The translations under genes were made by a program, and so were the position numbers. Below are positions 8,268 through 16,581 of a DNA stretch of 47,212 bases, in pieces. The stretch's first letter is position 1. Each line of letters begins with the position of its first letter. The stretch is from positions 1 to 47,212 of IMG/VR virus record IMGVR_UViG_3300009172_000010; one strand, written 5' to 3'. This stretch comes from a virus. The notes under the pieces were generated by a model, which did not search any database, was not told the DNA's origin, and was given only the letters and a program-made list of their open reading frames with translations.

Positions 8268-9259
8268 TGCTTGAAGTTACTGGTGCTGCTCATTTTAGTT
8301 CTCATTCAAATCTTGCCGACGATAATGCAGTGTTAATAGGCACGGCAGCTAAAGGCACAGCGCCGAGTGGTAATCAAGGTACTTTAGGAATTTACTCTGA
8401 TGATGCAGCGGCTGCCCAACTACAGGGTACAATCACTCTTATTGGTTCTTCTACAGCCAGTGAGAGGCGTCTTGTAATTGGTGCTATTGAGCAAGGCACA
8501 GGGTATCGCAACATAACGCTTGCGGAGTCAGGCGGCAACGTCGGGATTGGCACGACGGCCCCCGGCAATCATAAAGTGGCTATCGATTACGGCGGTAATG
8601 CGGCAGTAACTGCTGGCTCAAATCTTGCATTGATGACAGGGAGTGGATCAAGTTCTCGGAGAGCAGTTTTATCTTTGTGGTCCACTTTTGTAACGGCGTC
8701 TGATACCGGTCAAAGGAGAACAGCAGATATTACAGCAGGTTTTCGTGTCGATAACTGGGGAAATGAATTTTTAGATTTCGGTGTCGGAACTGGAGGCGGC
8801 AACGACACCGGTGCTGTGACTACAACGAGGATGACTATTACAGGTGCTGGTCATGTGACCATACCGGGTCAGCCAGCGGCCTCTGCCTCATACAGCGGCG
8901 CTGATATAGCTGCTGGTGCTAGTGTTCTTATTCCTCTTAACGGAAATGGTATAACTAGGGGCGGTATTACAATAAGCGGTAATAGATTCACTGTACCCGT
9001 TGCTGGTACTTACGTTGTTGGTTATCACCACTTAGCTACATTAACGGGTACTCAAATAAATATAAAGATAAACGGGGCAAGTATAAATTCAGGGTATGGT
9101 GCAGTCACACAATGTACTCTAGTTAATCAACATAATAACTTCTCAGCTCAGAATTTAGTAGCTATGTCAGCTAGTGACTATATTGAATTTAATGTGAATT
9201 CAGGAGTCATCCACGGAAACGTCAGTTATAACCGCATGTATATATATTTATTGGGATAA
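8267..9259 (+). CDS. Fibre/receptor-binding protein, C-terminal fragment with C1q-like head
   Basis: 330 residues, probably the continuation of the upstream fragment. Repeats of the NVGIGTTAPG type (about residue 90) are followed by beta-rich sequence. The last 130 residues (ITISGNRFTVPVAGTYVVGY, then AMSASDYIEFNVNSG and YNRMYIYLLG) look like a C1q/TNF-type jelly-roll head, a common receptor-binding tip. The ATG at 8267 has no good ribosome-binding site and coincides with the premature stop of the upstream frame. This makes independent expression doubtful unless by coupled reinitiation. Confidence 0.75.
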   Translation: MLEVTGAAHFSSHSNLADDNAVLIGTAAKGTAPSGNQGTLGIYSDDAAAAQLQGTITLIGSSTASERRLVIGAIEQGTGYRNITLAESGGNVGIGTTAPGNHKVAIDYGGNAAVTAGSNLALMTGSGSSSRRAVLSLWSTFVTASDTGQRRTADITAGFRVDNWGNEFLDFGVGTGGGNDTGAVTTTRMTITGAGHVTIPGQPAASASYSGADIAAGASVLIPLNGNGITRGGITISGNRFTVPVAGTYVVGYHHLATLTGTQINIKINGASINSGYGAVTQCTLVNQHNNFSAQNLVAMSASDYIEFNVNSGVIHGNVSYNRMYIYLLG

Positions 9260-9276
9260 CCCAAAGGAAAAAGACT

Positions 9277-9534
9277 ATGACAACATACACAATCACACTT
9301 TCAGACGCAGAAGATAAAGCCCTTCATGTCGTAGCATTATCCGCACAAGACTGGATTGACAACGCAGTGCATGTACGATGCAGTATTTCCATTGAGGAAA
9401 TCGTAGCGGCTGAAGTCCAACGCAAACTAGCAGCCGGTGAATCCATTACTGGTTCTAAAGATGACATCGTGATGGCGGCTACTATTGAGTCAGCAGAAGA
9501 CCGTAATAAACGGTTAGCAACAGAAAAGGTATAA
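9277..9534 (+). CDS. Small fibre-block protein of marine-phage type (85 aa)
   Basis: Start at 9277 with AAAGGAAA upstream. Begins MTTYTITLSDAEDKALHVVA and contains QDWIDNAVHVRCSISIEEIV. I recognise this short pattern from proteins next to tail fibre genes in marine phages, but know of no assigned function. It ends two bases before the next fibre start, so the two are probably co-translated. No membrane or signal sequence. Confidence 0.8.
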   Translation: MTTYTITLSDAEDKALHVVALSAQDWIDNAVHVRCSISIEEIVAAEVQRKLAAGESITGSKDDIVMAATIESAEDRNKRLATEKV

Positions 9535-9535
9535 C

Positions 9536-10861
9536 ATGGCAACCTCAATAATCTCAGCAGGTGATGCAGCTAACCTAGGCGTCCAGACTACAGGCGGCGA
9601 TGATGGCGTTCTAGTGCTTCGCTCAGGTGCTGCAGGTGCTAAGGTTGACGCACTTAGTATTGCTGCTGTTGGTACTGGTGCATTCGTAGGAGAGGTCACA
9701 GCCACAGGCTTTACTGGGACGCTAGATGGTGTGCTAGGTGGTGGAACACCTGCTGCTGCGACTGTAACAACGCTGGCTGCAAGTGGTGACCTCAGTGCTA
9801 ACAACTTTGCTGGCAGGAATAAAATCATCAACGGTGCTATGGTGATTGACCAGAGAAATGCGGGGGCAAGTGTTACAGGAAATAACAGTGTATTTTCTGT
9901 TGATAGATGGAAAGTTGGAGCTACACAAACATCTAAATTTACAATGCAGCAAGTTACTGATGCTCCTGCTGGATTTAAAAACAGTTTAAAGATTACATCA
10001 AGTTCTGCATATTCTGTTACATCAGCAGATGAGTTTGAGATGTTTCACACTATCGAAGGCAATAACGTAGCTGATTTAAATTGGGGAACTGCTAATGCAG
10101 CATCCGTTACGCTATCTTTTCAAACAAAAAGTTCTTTAACAGGGACGTTTGGTGGGGTGCTCTATAACAGCGCAACAAATCGTAGTTATATTTTTAGTTA
10201 CACAATTAATAGTGCAAATACATGGGAATCAAAATCAGTAACAATTGCTGGTGATACAACTGGAACATGGGAAACAGGAACAGCTGTTGGAATTTCTGTT
10301 TTATTCTGTATCGGTGCAGGTTCAACATTGTTATCAACTGCTGGATCGTGGAGTTCTACTTTTTATCGTGGTCCGACAGGTCAAGTTTCTGTTGTAGGTA
10401 CTAATGCAGCCACATGGCAAATCACAGGCGTACAACTAGAGAAAAGCTCAACAGCCACAGAGTTTGATTATCGGAGTGTTGGGACAGAGTTGGCTTTGTG
10501 CCAGCGGTATTTTAGTAAATCTTTTGCTCAAGGAACGGCACCAGTTAATCAGAGTTATTATGCTGCTGGGTTTAGTGATGTAACAATAGGTAGTAATATA
10601 TCAACTACTGCATCAGTAGGAGTTATTAATTATCCAATAATAATGAGAGCAGCACCAACAATTGCTTTTTACTCGGCTCAGGGTGGTGGTAATGATGATG
10701 GTAAATGGTCAACTTATGACGGAGTAGACCATGTTGATGGAACTGCAGTAGCATCAGCTTATGATAATAAATTTAAAGTAGTTGTCACAGTTGCATCTGG
10801 ACTTACTTCTGGAAATGGAACACTGGTTCTGGGAAACTGGACAGCATCAGCGGAGTTATAA
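9536..10861 (+). CDS. Tail fibre protein with carbohydrate-binding-like C-terminal domain (441 aa)
   Basis: Residues 1-95 (MATSIISAGDAANLGVQTTG, then TGFTGTLDGVLGGGTPAAAT) are nearly the same as the start of the 11051-12271 fibre and form a shared anchor module. From about residue 98 (NKIINGAMVIDQRNAGASVT) to 330 the sequence matches my memory of a beta-sandwich module common in cyanophage and marine phage fibres, ending ITGVQLEKSSTATEFDYRS. The C-terminal 110 residues start LALCQRYFSKS. A glycan-binding role is inferred from fold type. The DNA of this gene is clearly more AT-rich than the capsid genes, which suggests separate origin. Confidence 0.85.
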   Translation: MATSIISAGDAANLGVQTTGGDDGVLVLRSGAAGAKVDALSIAAVGTGAFVGEVTATGFTGTLDGVLGGGTPAAATVTTLAASGDLSANNFAGRNKIINGAMVIDQRNAGASVTGNNSVFSVDRWKVGATQTSKFTMQQVTDAPAGFKNSLKITSSSAYSVTSADEFEMFHTIEGNNVADLNWGTANAASVTLSFQTKSSLTGTFGGVLYNSATNRSYIFSYTINSANTWESKSVTIAGDTTGTWETGTAVGISVLFCIGAGSTLLSTAGSWSSTFYRGPTGQVSVVGTNAATWQITGVQLEKSSTATEFDYRSVGTELALCQRYFSKSFAQGTAPVNQSYYAAGFSDVTIGSNISTTASVGVINYPIIMRAAPTIAFYSAQGGGNDDGKWSTYDGVDHVDGTAVASAYDNKFKVVVTVASGLTSGNGTLVLGNWTASAEL

Positions 10862-10863
10862 TA

Positions 10864-11019
10864 ATGTATCAAATAATTAAAGACACATACAATAATACTG
10901 ATATGGCAATTCGTAGAATTGAAGACGGTGCGAGTATCCCCTTCGATCCAGCCAACACAGATTACCAAGCCTACTTAGAGTGGATCGAAGACGGTAACAC
11001 GCCAGAAGCGGCAGACTGA
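10864..11019 (+). CDS. Very small fibre-associated protein (51 aa)
   Basis: ATG at 10864, three bases after the previous stop. Starts MYQIIKDTYNNTDMAIRRIE and ends with FDPANTDYQAYLEWIEDGNT then PEAAD. The second half is a motif I know from many short proteins or C-terminal segments in phage tail fibre regions. Function unknown. AT-rich like the fibre before it. No ribosome-binding site stronger than AATAAT is seen, so it is probably coupled to the upstream gene. Confidence 0.75.
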   Translation: MYQIIKDTYNNTDMAIRRIEDGASIPFDPANTDYQAYLEWIEDGNTPEAAD

Positions 11020-11050
11020 AATTAAAAATGGAATACCGGAGTAATTTAAC

Positions 11051-12271
11051 ATGACAACTTCAGTAATTAGGGCTGGCGGTACTGGTGTTGCCGGTGTCCA
11101 GACAACGGGCGGGGATGACGGCGCTCTAGCTTTGAAGGTTGGACCTCTGGCAGCAACTGTCGAGGCACTTAATATTAGTTCTACTGGTACTGGTGCGTTT
11201 GTAGGGCAGGTTACAGCTACAGGCTTTACAGGTACGCTTGATGGTATCTTAGGCTCAGGCACCCCAGCAGCTGCGACTGTGACGACCATTGACGCGTCGG
11301 GTGTGGTGACTGCAACCGATACAGTAGGTTCATCGTACAACCAATTCTACGCGCTTGGAAATGGCAATGTTGGTGGTATCCGTTTTGGGAATACAACCGT
11401 AACGAACGGATACATATATTACGACAACGGCGCGAATATGAATTTCAACCTTGGCGGCGAAAAGATGCGCATCACCTCCGCTGGAAACGTCGGTATTGGC
11501 ACGGCGGCTCCTAGTGGAGCGTTCCATGTCAAAGGCGGCAGAAGTTTTCATGCCGCCGCGAATGAACCATTCGCCCTCGCCGCCGCATACGATGCCACCG
11601 GCGGCTCAGTATATTTCGGCGCAAAATCGGGTTCCGCCACTCCGGATGCTCAAATATCTGCTGCCAGTGGTGCCGCTTTGATGACCCTCCAGAATAATGG
11701 CTACATCGGTATTGGCACAGGGACTCCTGCGTACAAGCTTGATGTCTTTGGCACCCAGCGAGTTAGCGGGATTGTTGGCGGCGTAAGTAATGCCGCTGGC
11801 AATTTCCACGTCGATTCCGGCAATGTCCAGCTGCCTGCTACAAACATACTGACCGGCTCTTTCTATATAAATTACAGCTACGGTACAGGCGGCATTCGCT
11901 GCATGAACGGCGCCGGTAATTATGGTACTGCTTACGCCGCAGCGTTTTCAGTTGTATCAGATAGGCGACTAAAAGAAAATATTTCATATTTCGATAGTGG
12001 ATTGGCTAAAATTCTTCAACTCAAGCCAGCGACATTTGATTTCATCAACGGCGAAAATAATCAGAAGGGTTTCATTGCTCAAGATGTCGAGACAGTGATC
12101 CCAGAAGTAGTTAGGTCTGTCGATACACTAATCAATATCGACACTGGAGAGACTAAAGAATACTTGTCGGTCGATAAAGCCGCAATGGTTCCTTATTTGG
12201 TCGCTGCGATCAAAGAACAACAGGTCACAATCGAAGCATTAACAGCACGAATTACAGCATTAGAAGGATAA
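11051..12271 (+). CDS. Tail fibre/spike with self-cleaving S74 chaperone domain (406 aa)
   Basis: Shared anchor at residues 1-95 (MTTSVIRAGGTGVAGVQTTG), a middle with VGIGTAAPSGAFHVKG and IGIGTGTPAYKLDVFG repeats, and a C-terminal intramolecular chaperone from about residue 300. The hallmark SDRRLKENI is present: S303-D304 is the expected autocleavage position, with K309 nearby. The end is the usual helical bundle (MVPYLVAAIKEQQVTIEALT). In this family the domain drives trimer folding, then cuts itself off. GC content is higher here than in the two genes before it. The preceding ribosome-binding site is weak (CCGGAGTAATTTAAC). Confidence 0.92.
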   Translation: MTTSVIRAGGTGVAGVQTTGGDDGALALKVGPLAATVEALNISSTGTGAFVGQVTATGFTGTLDGILGSGTPAAATVTTIDASGVVTATDTVGSSYNQFYALGNGNVGGIRFGNTTVTNGYIYYDNGANMNFNLGGEKMRITSAGNVGIGTAAPSGAFHVKGGRSFHAAANEPFALAAAYDATGGSVYFGAKSGSATPDAQISAASGAALMTLQNNGYIGIGTGTPAYKLDVFGTQRVSGIVGGVSNAAGNFHVDSGNVQLPATNILTGSFYINYSYGTGGIRCMNGAGNYGTAYAAAFSVVSDRRLKENISYFDSGLAKILQLKPATFDFINGENNQKGFIAQDVETVIPEVVRSVDTLINIDTGETKEYLSVDKAAMVPYLVAAIKEQQVTIEALTARITALEG

Positions 12272-12276
12272 GTAAA

Positions 12277-12612
12277 ATGGCAACTACATACAAATGGTCG
12301 TACGACTCACTAGAAAGAGATGTTACTAAGGATGGTCTCGATGACGTTATCGTAACATCCTACTGGAGGATCACTGGGGTTGATGGAGATCACTCTGCAA
12401 CCAACTACGGTGCCGCTAGTATTGCAGCGCCTGACCCAGATGACTTCACATCTTTCGCCGATGTAACACAGGCTCAAGTTAAGGCGTGGACATTATCTTC
12501 GCTTGCAGATCATGATATTACAGAGGCTACGTTAGAAGCTGGGCTACAAGCTCAGATTGACCTTCAGAAAACACCCGTCACTAAGGCCGGTGTTCCATCC
12601 AATTGGAGTTAG
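12277..12612 (+). CDS. Fibre-block hypothetical protein, DUF7936-like (111 aa)
   Basis: Five bases after the S74 fibre. Starts MATTYKWSYDSLERDVTKDG, contains VIVTSYWRITGVDGDHSA, and ends with AQIDLQKTPVTKAGVPSNW. From memory this is a family abundant in marine phage tail regions; I assign it to DUF7936 without a search. The first half is beta-rich and the second helical. The role is unknown, but it is linked to fibres or their chaperoning by position. Confidence 0.75.
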   Translation: MATTYKWSYDSLERDVTKDGLDDVIVTSYWRITGVDGDHSATNYGAASIAAPDPDDFTSFADVTQAQVKAWTLSSLADHDITEATLEAGLQAQIDLQKTPVTKAGVPSNWS

Positions 12613-12616
12613 ATTA

Positions 12617-12850
12617 ATGGCTGATGAAAGTAATATTATTAATATAGACGGAGAAGAGTACAACTGCTTAGAGGATTTTGACGATAAGCAACGGTATATC
12701 GTCGATCAATGCCGGGACTTACAAGCCAAGCGCCAACAGGCACAGTTTCAGGTCGACCAACTCACGGGTGCGTTGGACTTTTTCACGAAGTCTTTAATCG
12801 AGAGTGTGTCTTCTGACGGGAAAGCAGACACACAAATGGCCAAAAGATAG
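12617..12850 (+). CDS. Small coiled-coil protein (77 aa)
   Basis: Start at 12617, since the preceding gene stops at 12612; GGAG lies about 10 bases upstream. N-terminus is beta-like (IINIDGEEYNCLEDFDDKQR) and the rest is a coiled coil (QCRDLQAKRQQAQFQVDQLT). Similar short proteins with an IDGxEY start follow fibre genes in marine phages. Function unknown. Confidence 0.75.
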   Translation: MADESNIINIDGEEYNCLEDFDDKQRYIVDQCRDLQAKRQQAQFQVDQLTGALDFFTKSLIESVSSDGKADTQMAKR

Positions 12851-12860
12851 GATCGGCTTG

Positions 12861-13103
12861 ATGATGTCGAAAGAAACAAAACTGCTAATCGAGGAGGCTG
12901 CCGAAGAGGGCGCGAAGCGTGCCTTCGAGAAGGTCGGCCTCTCCGACAGTGATGCAGGCGATGACATCAAAGAGCTACGAAATTTACTTGACGCATGGCG
13001 CGGCGCGAAGAGGACGATAGGCCAAACCTTCGTTCGCATGGTCACCACCGCGTTGTTGATGGCGCTTGCCGTCGGGATATATGCAAAATTTGGTGGAAAG
13101 TAA
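12861..13103 (+). CDS. DUF6127-like membrane protein (80 aa)
   Basis: Start at 12861 (MMSKETKLLIEEAAEEGAKR) with AGGA 8 bases upstream. The N-terminal half is amphipathic helix with KELRNLLDAWRGAKR. Residues about 57-76 (MVTTALLMALAVGIYAKFGG) are one transmembrane helix. The pattern EEAAExGAxRxxExxGL...LRxLLxAWRxAKR fits my recollection of DUF6127, found in alphaproteobacterial phages and gene-transfer agents. Possible holin-like or virion membrane role, unproven. Confidence 0.8.
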   Translation: MMSKETKLLIEEAAEEGAKRAFEKVGLSDSDAGDDIKELRNLLDAWRGAKRTIGQTFVRMVTTALLMALAVGIYAKFGGK

Positions 13104-13173
13104 CTGAGAAAGTAGGACGATAGCTCGGCCTACAACCCATATCATACGCCTGTCTATTCAGAGAGGGAAAAAT

Positions 13174-13293
13174 ATGTGGAAAGAAACAAGCTGTAATATC
13201 CCGCACGCACGGTCGGGCGGAAAGAAAGGCCATGGCGCAGTCATGGCGGGCAAGGCGCAAGTCCGCAAGGGCAAGAAACAGTCTCGGAAGTGA
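13174..13293 (+). CDS. Basic mini-protein (39 aa)
   Basis: ATG at 13174 after GAGAGGG with a 6-base gap, a strong site. Stop overlaps the GTG of the next gene (GTGA). Sequence begins MWKETSCNIPHARSGGKKGH and ends with KGKKQSRK, giving a highly positive charge. May bind nucleic acid or be a virion component. No family recognised. Confidence 0.65.
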   Translation: MWKETSCNIPHARSGGKKGHGAVMAGKAQVRKGKKQSRK

Positions 13294-13556
13294 AGCCTAA
13301 CCAAGCGCACGCATCAATTTCTTCGCTAGAGCGGAGCAAGGGATGGCAAGTCCTCCACGAGATCATGGAGAAAGAGGTTCTGGCCGCAGCTATGGCGATA
13401 GCTGAAACGGCGAACATGACGTCGGAAGAAGTAAACTTCCGGCGTGGTTCGATCTGGGCGGCAAAAGCACTTCTGGACTTGCCTGCGAGGATCAAACTCC
13501 AACTCGAAAATGAGGTGGCCCTGACAAGGGACGATAAGGCTATGCCTGATCTGTAA
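13290..13556 (+). CDS. Hypothetical protein before scaffold (88 aa)
   Basis: GTG at 13290 overlapping the previous TGA. All-helical appearance: SSLERSKGWQVLHEIMEKEV, then AAMAIAETANMTSEEVNFRR and a C-terminal DLPARIKLQLENEVAL. Similar small helical proteins sit near scaffold genes in podoviruses. No known domain seen, and no membrane segment. Confidence 0.75.
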   Translation: MKPNQAHASISSLERSKGWQVLHEIMEKEVLAAAMAIAETANMTSEEVNFRRGSIWAAKALLDLPARIKLQLENEVALTRDDKAMPDL

Positions 13557-13603
13557 TATATGCGCCACAACCAAACTCAGAAGGTCTCAGGAGGGACTAC
13601 TCA

Positions 13604-14677
13604 ATGGCGATAAACCCACAAGACCCCCAAGCCATGGCCGCAGCCGTTGATCGGATTGCCGCCACTCAAATGGGCGTCGACCCGCAGCAGCCGCAACCAG
13701 CCGCCGCTCCAGAAACACAAGCGACCAGAGAAGACACAGGCTCGGACAAGGCCGCAGAGAAAGGCAGCCCGAAAACCGAGGGCGACGCAATACAGGATGA
13801 AGCGGTCACATATATCGAAATTGAGATGGGCGAGCCGGGAGAGGGAAAAACTCGAAAGCTCACACCCGAATCCATAAAAGGCACTCTTTCTCGATACGCG
13901 GCTATGAATGCTAAAAACGCAGCTATGGCCCCAGTCAACAAGGTTCTGGAAGGCATCCTGCGAGCCAACCCAGGTCTCACGCCCCAAACCCTTGCAGAAA
14001 AAATGGACGCCCTGGCTAGAGGCCAGCAGTCAAACCCGACGTTGGGAAATGTTGATAATGATCGACCGACCCAGCCAAGTCAGCCGTCCAAAGACACGAC
14101 CCCTGACTTCAAAGACCTCGATACAGCTTTGGCTGACTACGAGGAGTCAGAAGGCGTTCGACTTCCACCAGGCTATAAAGACATGCTCTCCGGCAACCCC
14201 GGTAAAATGGCCAGCCTTGAACAGCAGGTCGCGGCCAACAGCGAAATGCTCCAAAAAGTTTTAGCTATGGCTCAAGGGCAAACGGACGCAGCCCGCGATG
14301 GGATGCAGAAAGCCCAGACGACGCAAGTAGACGCGATCAGGCAGCAAATCGCGAACAACCTGAACCAGGCCCAACAGAAGCACAACCTCCCGGATAGTGA
14401 CGTCGACGAATTTATGATGTTCATCGCCGAGCGCGGTTATATGATGGAGGATTTAGCCGATCCGACATTGTCTGCTAACTTGGTCGGAGATTACGCTAAC
14501 ACCCGCAACTCTCCAGAGATGGACCGGCTTCGCAGCATCGCGGAACGTAGACAGGCGTTCACCGGCTCTATTGGCCAGTCAACACCCACGGCTGCCGGGA
14601 CAGAGCCCGGATCGCCACCGAGCGCAACCTTTGACAGCTTCCTCGACAAAGCTATGAACCAAAGGAATATGGGGTAA
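13604..14677 (+). CDS. Capsid scaffolding protein (357 aa)
   Basis: Start at 13604 with GGAGGG upstream. The protein is Gln/Ala/Pro-rich and acidic at the N-terminus (MAINPQDPQAMAAAVDRIAA), then mostly helical with a coiled coil around residues 195-260 (MASLEQQVAANSEMLQKVLA). The C-terminus is FDSFLDKAMNQRNMG. This composition and its position one gene before the major capsid protein are typical of podovirus scaffolds, which guide procapsid assembly and are then released. No protease motif is seen in it. Confidence 0.85.
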   Translation: MAINPQDPQAMAAAVDRIAATQMGVDPQQPQPAAAPETQATREDTGSDKAAEKGSPKTEGDAIQDEAVTYIEIEMGEPGEGKTRKLTPESIKGTLSRYAAMNAKNAAMAPVNKVLEGILRANPGLTPQTLAEKMDALARGQQSNPTLGNVDNDRPTQPSQPSKDTTPDFKDLDTALADYEESEGVRLPPGYKDMLSGNPGKMASLEQQVAANSEMLQKVLAMAQGQTDAARDGMQKAQTTQVDAIRQQIANNLNQAQQKHNLPDSDVDEFMMFIAERGYMMEDLADPTLSANLVGDYANTRNSPEMDRLRSIAERRQAFTGSIGQSTPTAAGTEPGSPPSATFDSFLDKAMNQRNMG

Positions 14678-14967
14678 TGTTTCGTTTCTTCATCGTCTTC
14701 CTCGCGTTAGTTTTCGTCTACTCGTCAGGCGCGCTCGCGGGGGGCGCATGTGGAAATAGGGACGACATAATCAAGCGCCTTGAGACAGAGTACGGCGAAA
14801 AAAAAGCGGCTGATGGCCGCGCAATTACTAGCCAAATTATGGAAATCTTCGTTGCACAGAATGGCAGTTACACAGTCATCCTGACCGGGGAAGATGGCGA
14901 GTCGTGCGTAGCTTCTACGGGACAGAACTTCCGAATGAAGAAACCCGTATATGGTGTTGATATTTAG
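14677..14967 (+). CDS. Exported small protein between scaffold and capsid (96 aa)
   Basis: TAATG overlap with the scaffold. Residues 1-21 are a classic signal peptide (MFRFFIVFLALVFVYSSGAL then AGG). The mature part has CGNRDDIIKRLETEYGEKKA, a segment EIFVAQNGSYTVILTG and one further Cys (GESCVAST), so a disulphide is likely. I recall short periplasmic proteins of this shape in alphaproteobacteria and their phages, with no assigned function. Being exported and inserted between two head genes, it looks like an accessory (moron) gene acting at the host envelope. Confidence 0.8.
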   Translation: MFRFFIVFLALVFVYSSGALAGGACGNRDDIIKRLETEYGEKKAADGRAITSQIMEIFVAQNGSYTVILTGEDGESCVASTGQNFRMKKPVYGVDI

Positions 14968-15109
14968 CATAGGACGACCACCCCCAAGACAGGCGCTAGT
15001 CTTATCATGTCTAGCCGCTCGCGCCGCCAGACAACCAGAGTACGCGAAGGTAATCCCGCAACTCGACCGAACCGTTATTTTTTGAACCCCACGCCATAAG
15101 GAGAAAACC
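14968..15109 (+). other. Intergenic leader upstream of the capsid gene
   Basis: 142 bases without a gene. It begins with TAGGACGAC (14970-14978), a motif that recurs after three other stops in the late region. It ends with AAGGAG 8 bases before the capsid ATG. A separate promoter or RNA processing site for high-level capsid expression is plausible, but I see no clear -35/-10 pair. Confidence 0.4.
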
Positions 15110-16297
15110 ATGGCTGCTATCACAGGTATGCGTGGGTCGGGCGAGTTTTCGACCGATCAACGACCGAAAAACTACCGGGAATTGTTTACGCTTTTGGAAC
15201 CCAACGGCAATGCACCGCTGAATGCGATGTTGTCCATGGGCTCCTCCGACAGCACGGACGATCCCGAGTTTAAGAACTTCCGGGATGAACTCCCGGATCG
15301 CAAGTTGAAAGTTAATGGGGCAGTCGCCTCGACTTCAACTGCTTCCATCACTGTCGACGCCTCCGACGATAACAAATACGCTATCGCTGGCAGCATCGTC
15401 ATCAACAGCGAAACCGGCGAGGTCATGCACGTTACCGCTGACACCACCGGCACCACGGTTACGGCTACTCGTAACATTGGGGGCACCGCCCATCAGGTTG
15501 CTGACAACGCCGAGCTATTCGTAGCTGGCTATGCAGCGGCTGAAGGTGGGTCCAGTCCATCTGCTATCAGTTTCGATTCGACTGTCAGCAGCAACTATTG
15601 TCAAATTTTCCGCACGGCTTTCCAGGTGTCAAACACCTTGCAGTCGACCTACTTGCGGACTGGCGACAAAATGGACGAGTCCATGACCAAGGCTCTCAAG
15701 TTGCACATGAGCGACATTGAGCGTGCCATGTTCTTTGGCTTCAAGCACGAAAGTGGCGGCAGTACGGCTACCCCAACTCGTTTCACGGGCGGCTTTACCA
15801 ACTCCATTACTAATGTTGTCGATATCAACACTAGCTACGCATCCTATGGCGGCTCGGCTGCCAAACAGATGACGGAAGCTGGCTTCGACAGCTTGTTGAT
15901 GAGCACTGTTTTCAAATACGGCAGCAAACAAAAAATTGCTTTCGTCGGCGAAACGGTGGCCAACAACCTCCAGCAGATCGGTAAGACCCGCTGGCAACCA
16001 ACCGCCATCGACGGCACCTACGGCATCAATGTCGTGCGGTACAACACGTTCGCTGGCGACCTCATGGTCCACCTCCATCCTCAGTTCCGCCAGGTTCCGG
16101 GAATGAAATCGGCCATGATTATCGTTGACTTTCCATACCTCAACTATCGCTACCTCGAAGGTCGCGATACTGCGTTGTTGGAAAATCGGCAGAGCCCGGA
16201 CGCTGACAGCCAGAAGCATGAATACCTGACCGAGTGTGGTCTGGAGCTGCTTCAGGACAAGGTTCACACCTACGTCAAAAACTGGGAAACCAAGTAG
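15110..16297 (+). CDS. Major capsid protein, DUF5309 / SU10-type (395 aa)
   Basis: Starts MAAITGMRGSGEFSTDQRPK and reads through NYRELFTLLEPNGNAPLNAM, a start I recognise from the DUF5309 capsid family (HK97 fold). A beta-rich insertion at about 75-140 (ITVDASDDNKYAIAGSIVIN) looks like a decorating or insertion domain. After it come TAFQVSNTLQSTYLRTGDKM and the long helix region, and KTRWQPTAIDGTYGINVVRY. Strong ribosome-binding site (AAGGAG), and a strong terminator follows, both usual for the most abundant virion protein. No processing site is obvious. Confidence 0.93.
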   Translation: MAAITGMRGSGEFSTDQRPKNYRELFTLLEPNGNAPLNAMLSMGSSDSTDDPEFKNFRDELPDRKLKVNGAVASTSTASITVDASDDNKYAIAGSIVINSETGEVMHVTADTTGTTVTATRNIGGTAHQVADNAELFVAGYAAAEGGSSPSAISFDSTVSSNYCQIFRTAFQVSNTLQSTYLRTGDKMDESMTKALKLHMSDIERAMFFGFKHESGGSTATPTRFTGGFTNSITNVVDINTSYASYGGSAAKQMTEAGFDSLLMSTVFKYGSKQKIAFVGETVANNLQQIGKTRWQPTAIDGTYGINVVRYNTFAGDLMVHLHPQFRQVPGMKSAMIIVDFPYLNYRYLEGRDTALLENRQSPDADSQKHEYLTECGLELLQDKVHTYVKNWETK

Positions 16298-16329
16298 GGA
16301 CGACAGTCCTTAGTGTAGGTGCGATTTTA

Positions 16330-16354
16330 GGGGGCGCGAAAGCGCCCCCTTTTT
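16330..16354 (+). terminator. Rho-independent terminator after the capsid gene
   Basis: A perfect 8-bp stem (GGGGGCGC / GCGCCCCC) closes on a GAAA tetraloop at 16330-16349, followed by five T (16350-16354). It lies 33 bases after the capsid stop. It probably reduces, rather than abolishes, transcription into the tail genes. Confidence 0.93.
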
Positions 16355-16373
16355 CCTATTGGAGACAAACAAT

Positions 16374-16580
16374 ATGGCCGACGCAAAAAAGAAATCTGAG
16401 CCGAAAGAGGTCGTCTATGAAAGCCGCAACCCGGAGCCCGCTATGTTTGATTGCGCTGACATAGCCTCTGTTCGTGTTTTCTCCGACAACCGATTGCAGT
16501 GGACAATCGATTCCGCTGACGAGGCCCGTTTCAGACAGCACCACTTTGTCTCAACCGGACGCATCGTAAAGAAGTCCTGA
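16374..16580 (+). CDS. Small structural-region hypothetical protein (68 aa)
   Basis: ATG at 16374 preceded by GGAG. The N-terminus is very charged (MADAKKKSEPKEVVYESRNP) and the rest is beta-like (FDCADIASVRVFSDNRLQWT), ending in basic residues. Located between capsid terminator and adaptor, where small head completion or decoration proteins are usual. Function not known. Confidence 0.75.
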   Translation: MADAKKKSEPKEVVYESRNPEPAMFDCADIASVRVFSDNRLQWTIDSADEARFRQHHFVSTGRIVKKS

Positions 16581-16581
16581 G

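Noticed and set aside
9244-9262. Terminator at TTGGGATAACCCAA
   Set aside because: Only a 5-bp stem and followed by A-rich, not T-rich, sequence; next gene starts 15 bases later.
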